A stretch of 64,000 nt of DNA from NCBI GenBank assembly GCA_019636335.1, contig JAHBXR010000003.1, positions 62,001-126,000 of the forward strand, written 5' to 3'. Below the pieces are notes generated by a model that was not told where the DNA came from, searched no databases, and was given only the letters and a program-made list of their open reading frames with translations. The DNA is from Pirellulales bacterium (lineage in GTDB: Bacteria; Planctomycetota; Planctomycetia; Pirellulales; JAEUIK01). This document shows positions 63,779 to 64,000 of the stretch, one piece after another. A program made the translations under genes and the position numbers. Position 1 is the stretch's first letter, and every line of letters begins with the position of its first letter.

Positions 63779-63810
63779 CTTCCCTGCTTCCTTCACGCCG
63801 TGCCGACGTG

Positions 63811-64000
63811 TTAATCGCGGATTTGTCGCAGCCAGCGCTTCACGCGCCGCCGCAAGGTGTCGCCCCGCAGTTCCTCGACGGGGGTGACTCGTTCCCAATC
63901 GAGCAGTTCGATCAAGCGGCGCTTCAGTCCATGCGGCCGGTCGACGCGCATCACCGTGGCGCGGGGACTGCGGCGCCGACCCTCGAACGCGAGCGCGTGC
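63811..64000 (-). CDS. C-terminal end of an unidentified protein
   Basis: The last ~62 codons of a gene entering from the right edge, ending RVKRWLRQIRD. The segment is basic with helical character (GLKRRLIELLDWERVTP). Too little remains for recognition. It lies 32 bases upstream of the GT4 gene, so it belongs to the same operon and probably to glycan synthesis. Confidence 0.6.
   Translation of the reverse strand, partial: HALAFEGRRRSPRATVMRVDRPHGLKRRLIELLDWERVTPVEELRGDTLRRRVKRWLRQIRD

Noticed and set aside
1..64000. tRNA or rRNA genes, insertion sequences and attachment sites
   Set aside because: I read the gaps between genes for cloverleaf arms, transposase segments and flanking direct repeats and saw none; a covariance-model search would be needed to be certain.

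Overview
The window reads as chromosomal DNA of a GC-rich planctomycete, probably of the Pirellulales (inference). Supporting signs are a secreted protein with a PEP-CTERM anchor, Tat-signal Gfo/Idh/MocA and hypothetical proteins, large multihaem/TPR proteins, TPR plus membrane glycosyltransferase proteins, and many secreted proteins without recognisable relatives. No phage, insertion sequence, CRISPR array, rRNA or tRNA gene was seen.

Layout. 1-11 kb (minus strand): end of an aspartylglucosaminidase-type Ntn hydrolase, two coupled amidohydrolase genes (one a two-domain fusion), ribokinase, mnmE, yidC and a metallophosphoesterase. yidC-mnmE is a classic bacterial neighbour pair. 11.4-16.2 kb (plus): a giant MscS/MscK-type channel followed closely by corA. 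16.2-22.1 kb (minus): a nested inverted repeat, a Nudix hydrolase, and a tetR-adaptor-RND efflux operon with a visible promoter/operator. 22.3-27.6 kb (plus): rpsD with a strong promoter and long structured leader, a PEP-CTERM metalloprotease, a SABATH-type carboxyl methyltransferase, a nitroreductase and a sulfotransferase. 27.6-32.7 kb: a second zinc metalloprotease, a Tat-signal oxidoreductase, a Tat-signal unknown, an rRNA/tRNA 2'-O-methyltransferase and a GNAT acetyltransferase.

32.9-43 kb (plus): an octahaem cytochrome fused to HEAT and TPR repeats, a secreted NTF2-like protein translationally coupled to a Pro/Asn-rich tandem-repeat protein, a 54-residue DUF1328 membrane protein, a membrane glycosyltransferase, a small basic planctomycete-type protein between two terminators, and sucCD behind a near-consensus promoter. 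43-53.7 kb: a DUF1579-like protein, a decayed fragment of a DUF4143 ATPase, two unusual Nramp-fold transporters (one carrying five calcium-binding-type Asp/Gly repeats in a periplasmic loop), a creatininase-family amidase, a GT4 glycosyltransferase coupled to dapA, a TPR/DUF1736 membrane protein and a small lipoprotein.

53.9-64 kb is a glycan assembly region: GT39-like enzymes, a UPF0104-type membrane protein, an alpha/alpha-toroid protein, a DPM1-like GT2, a GT9 heptosyltransferase-like enzyme, GT4, a coupled single-span mini-protein and a truncated gene at the edge. Most are on the minus strand with overlapping ends, so they are likely co-transcribed for cell-surface polysaccharide or glycolipid synthesis (inference).

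The most unusual items are the transporter with the periplasmic Asp/Gly repeat cassette, the PDZ domain inside YidC, the fused amidohydrolase whose first domain has lost its metal-binding motif and which ends in a His-rich tail, the nested palindromic repeat at 16.2 kb, the SABATH methyltransferase and the DUF4143 fossil.
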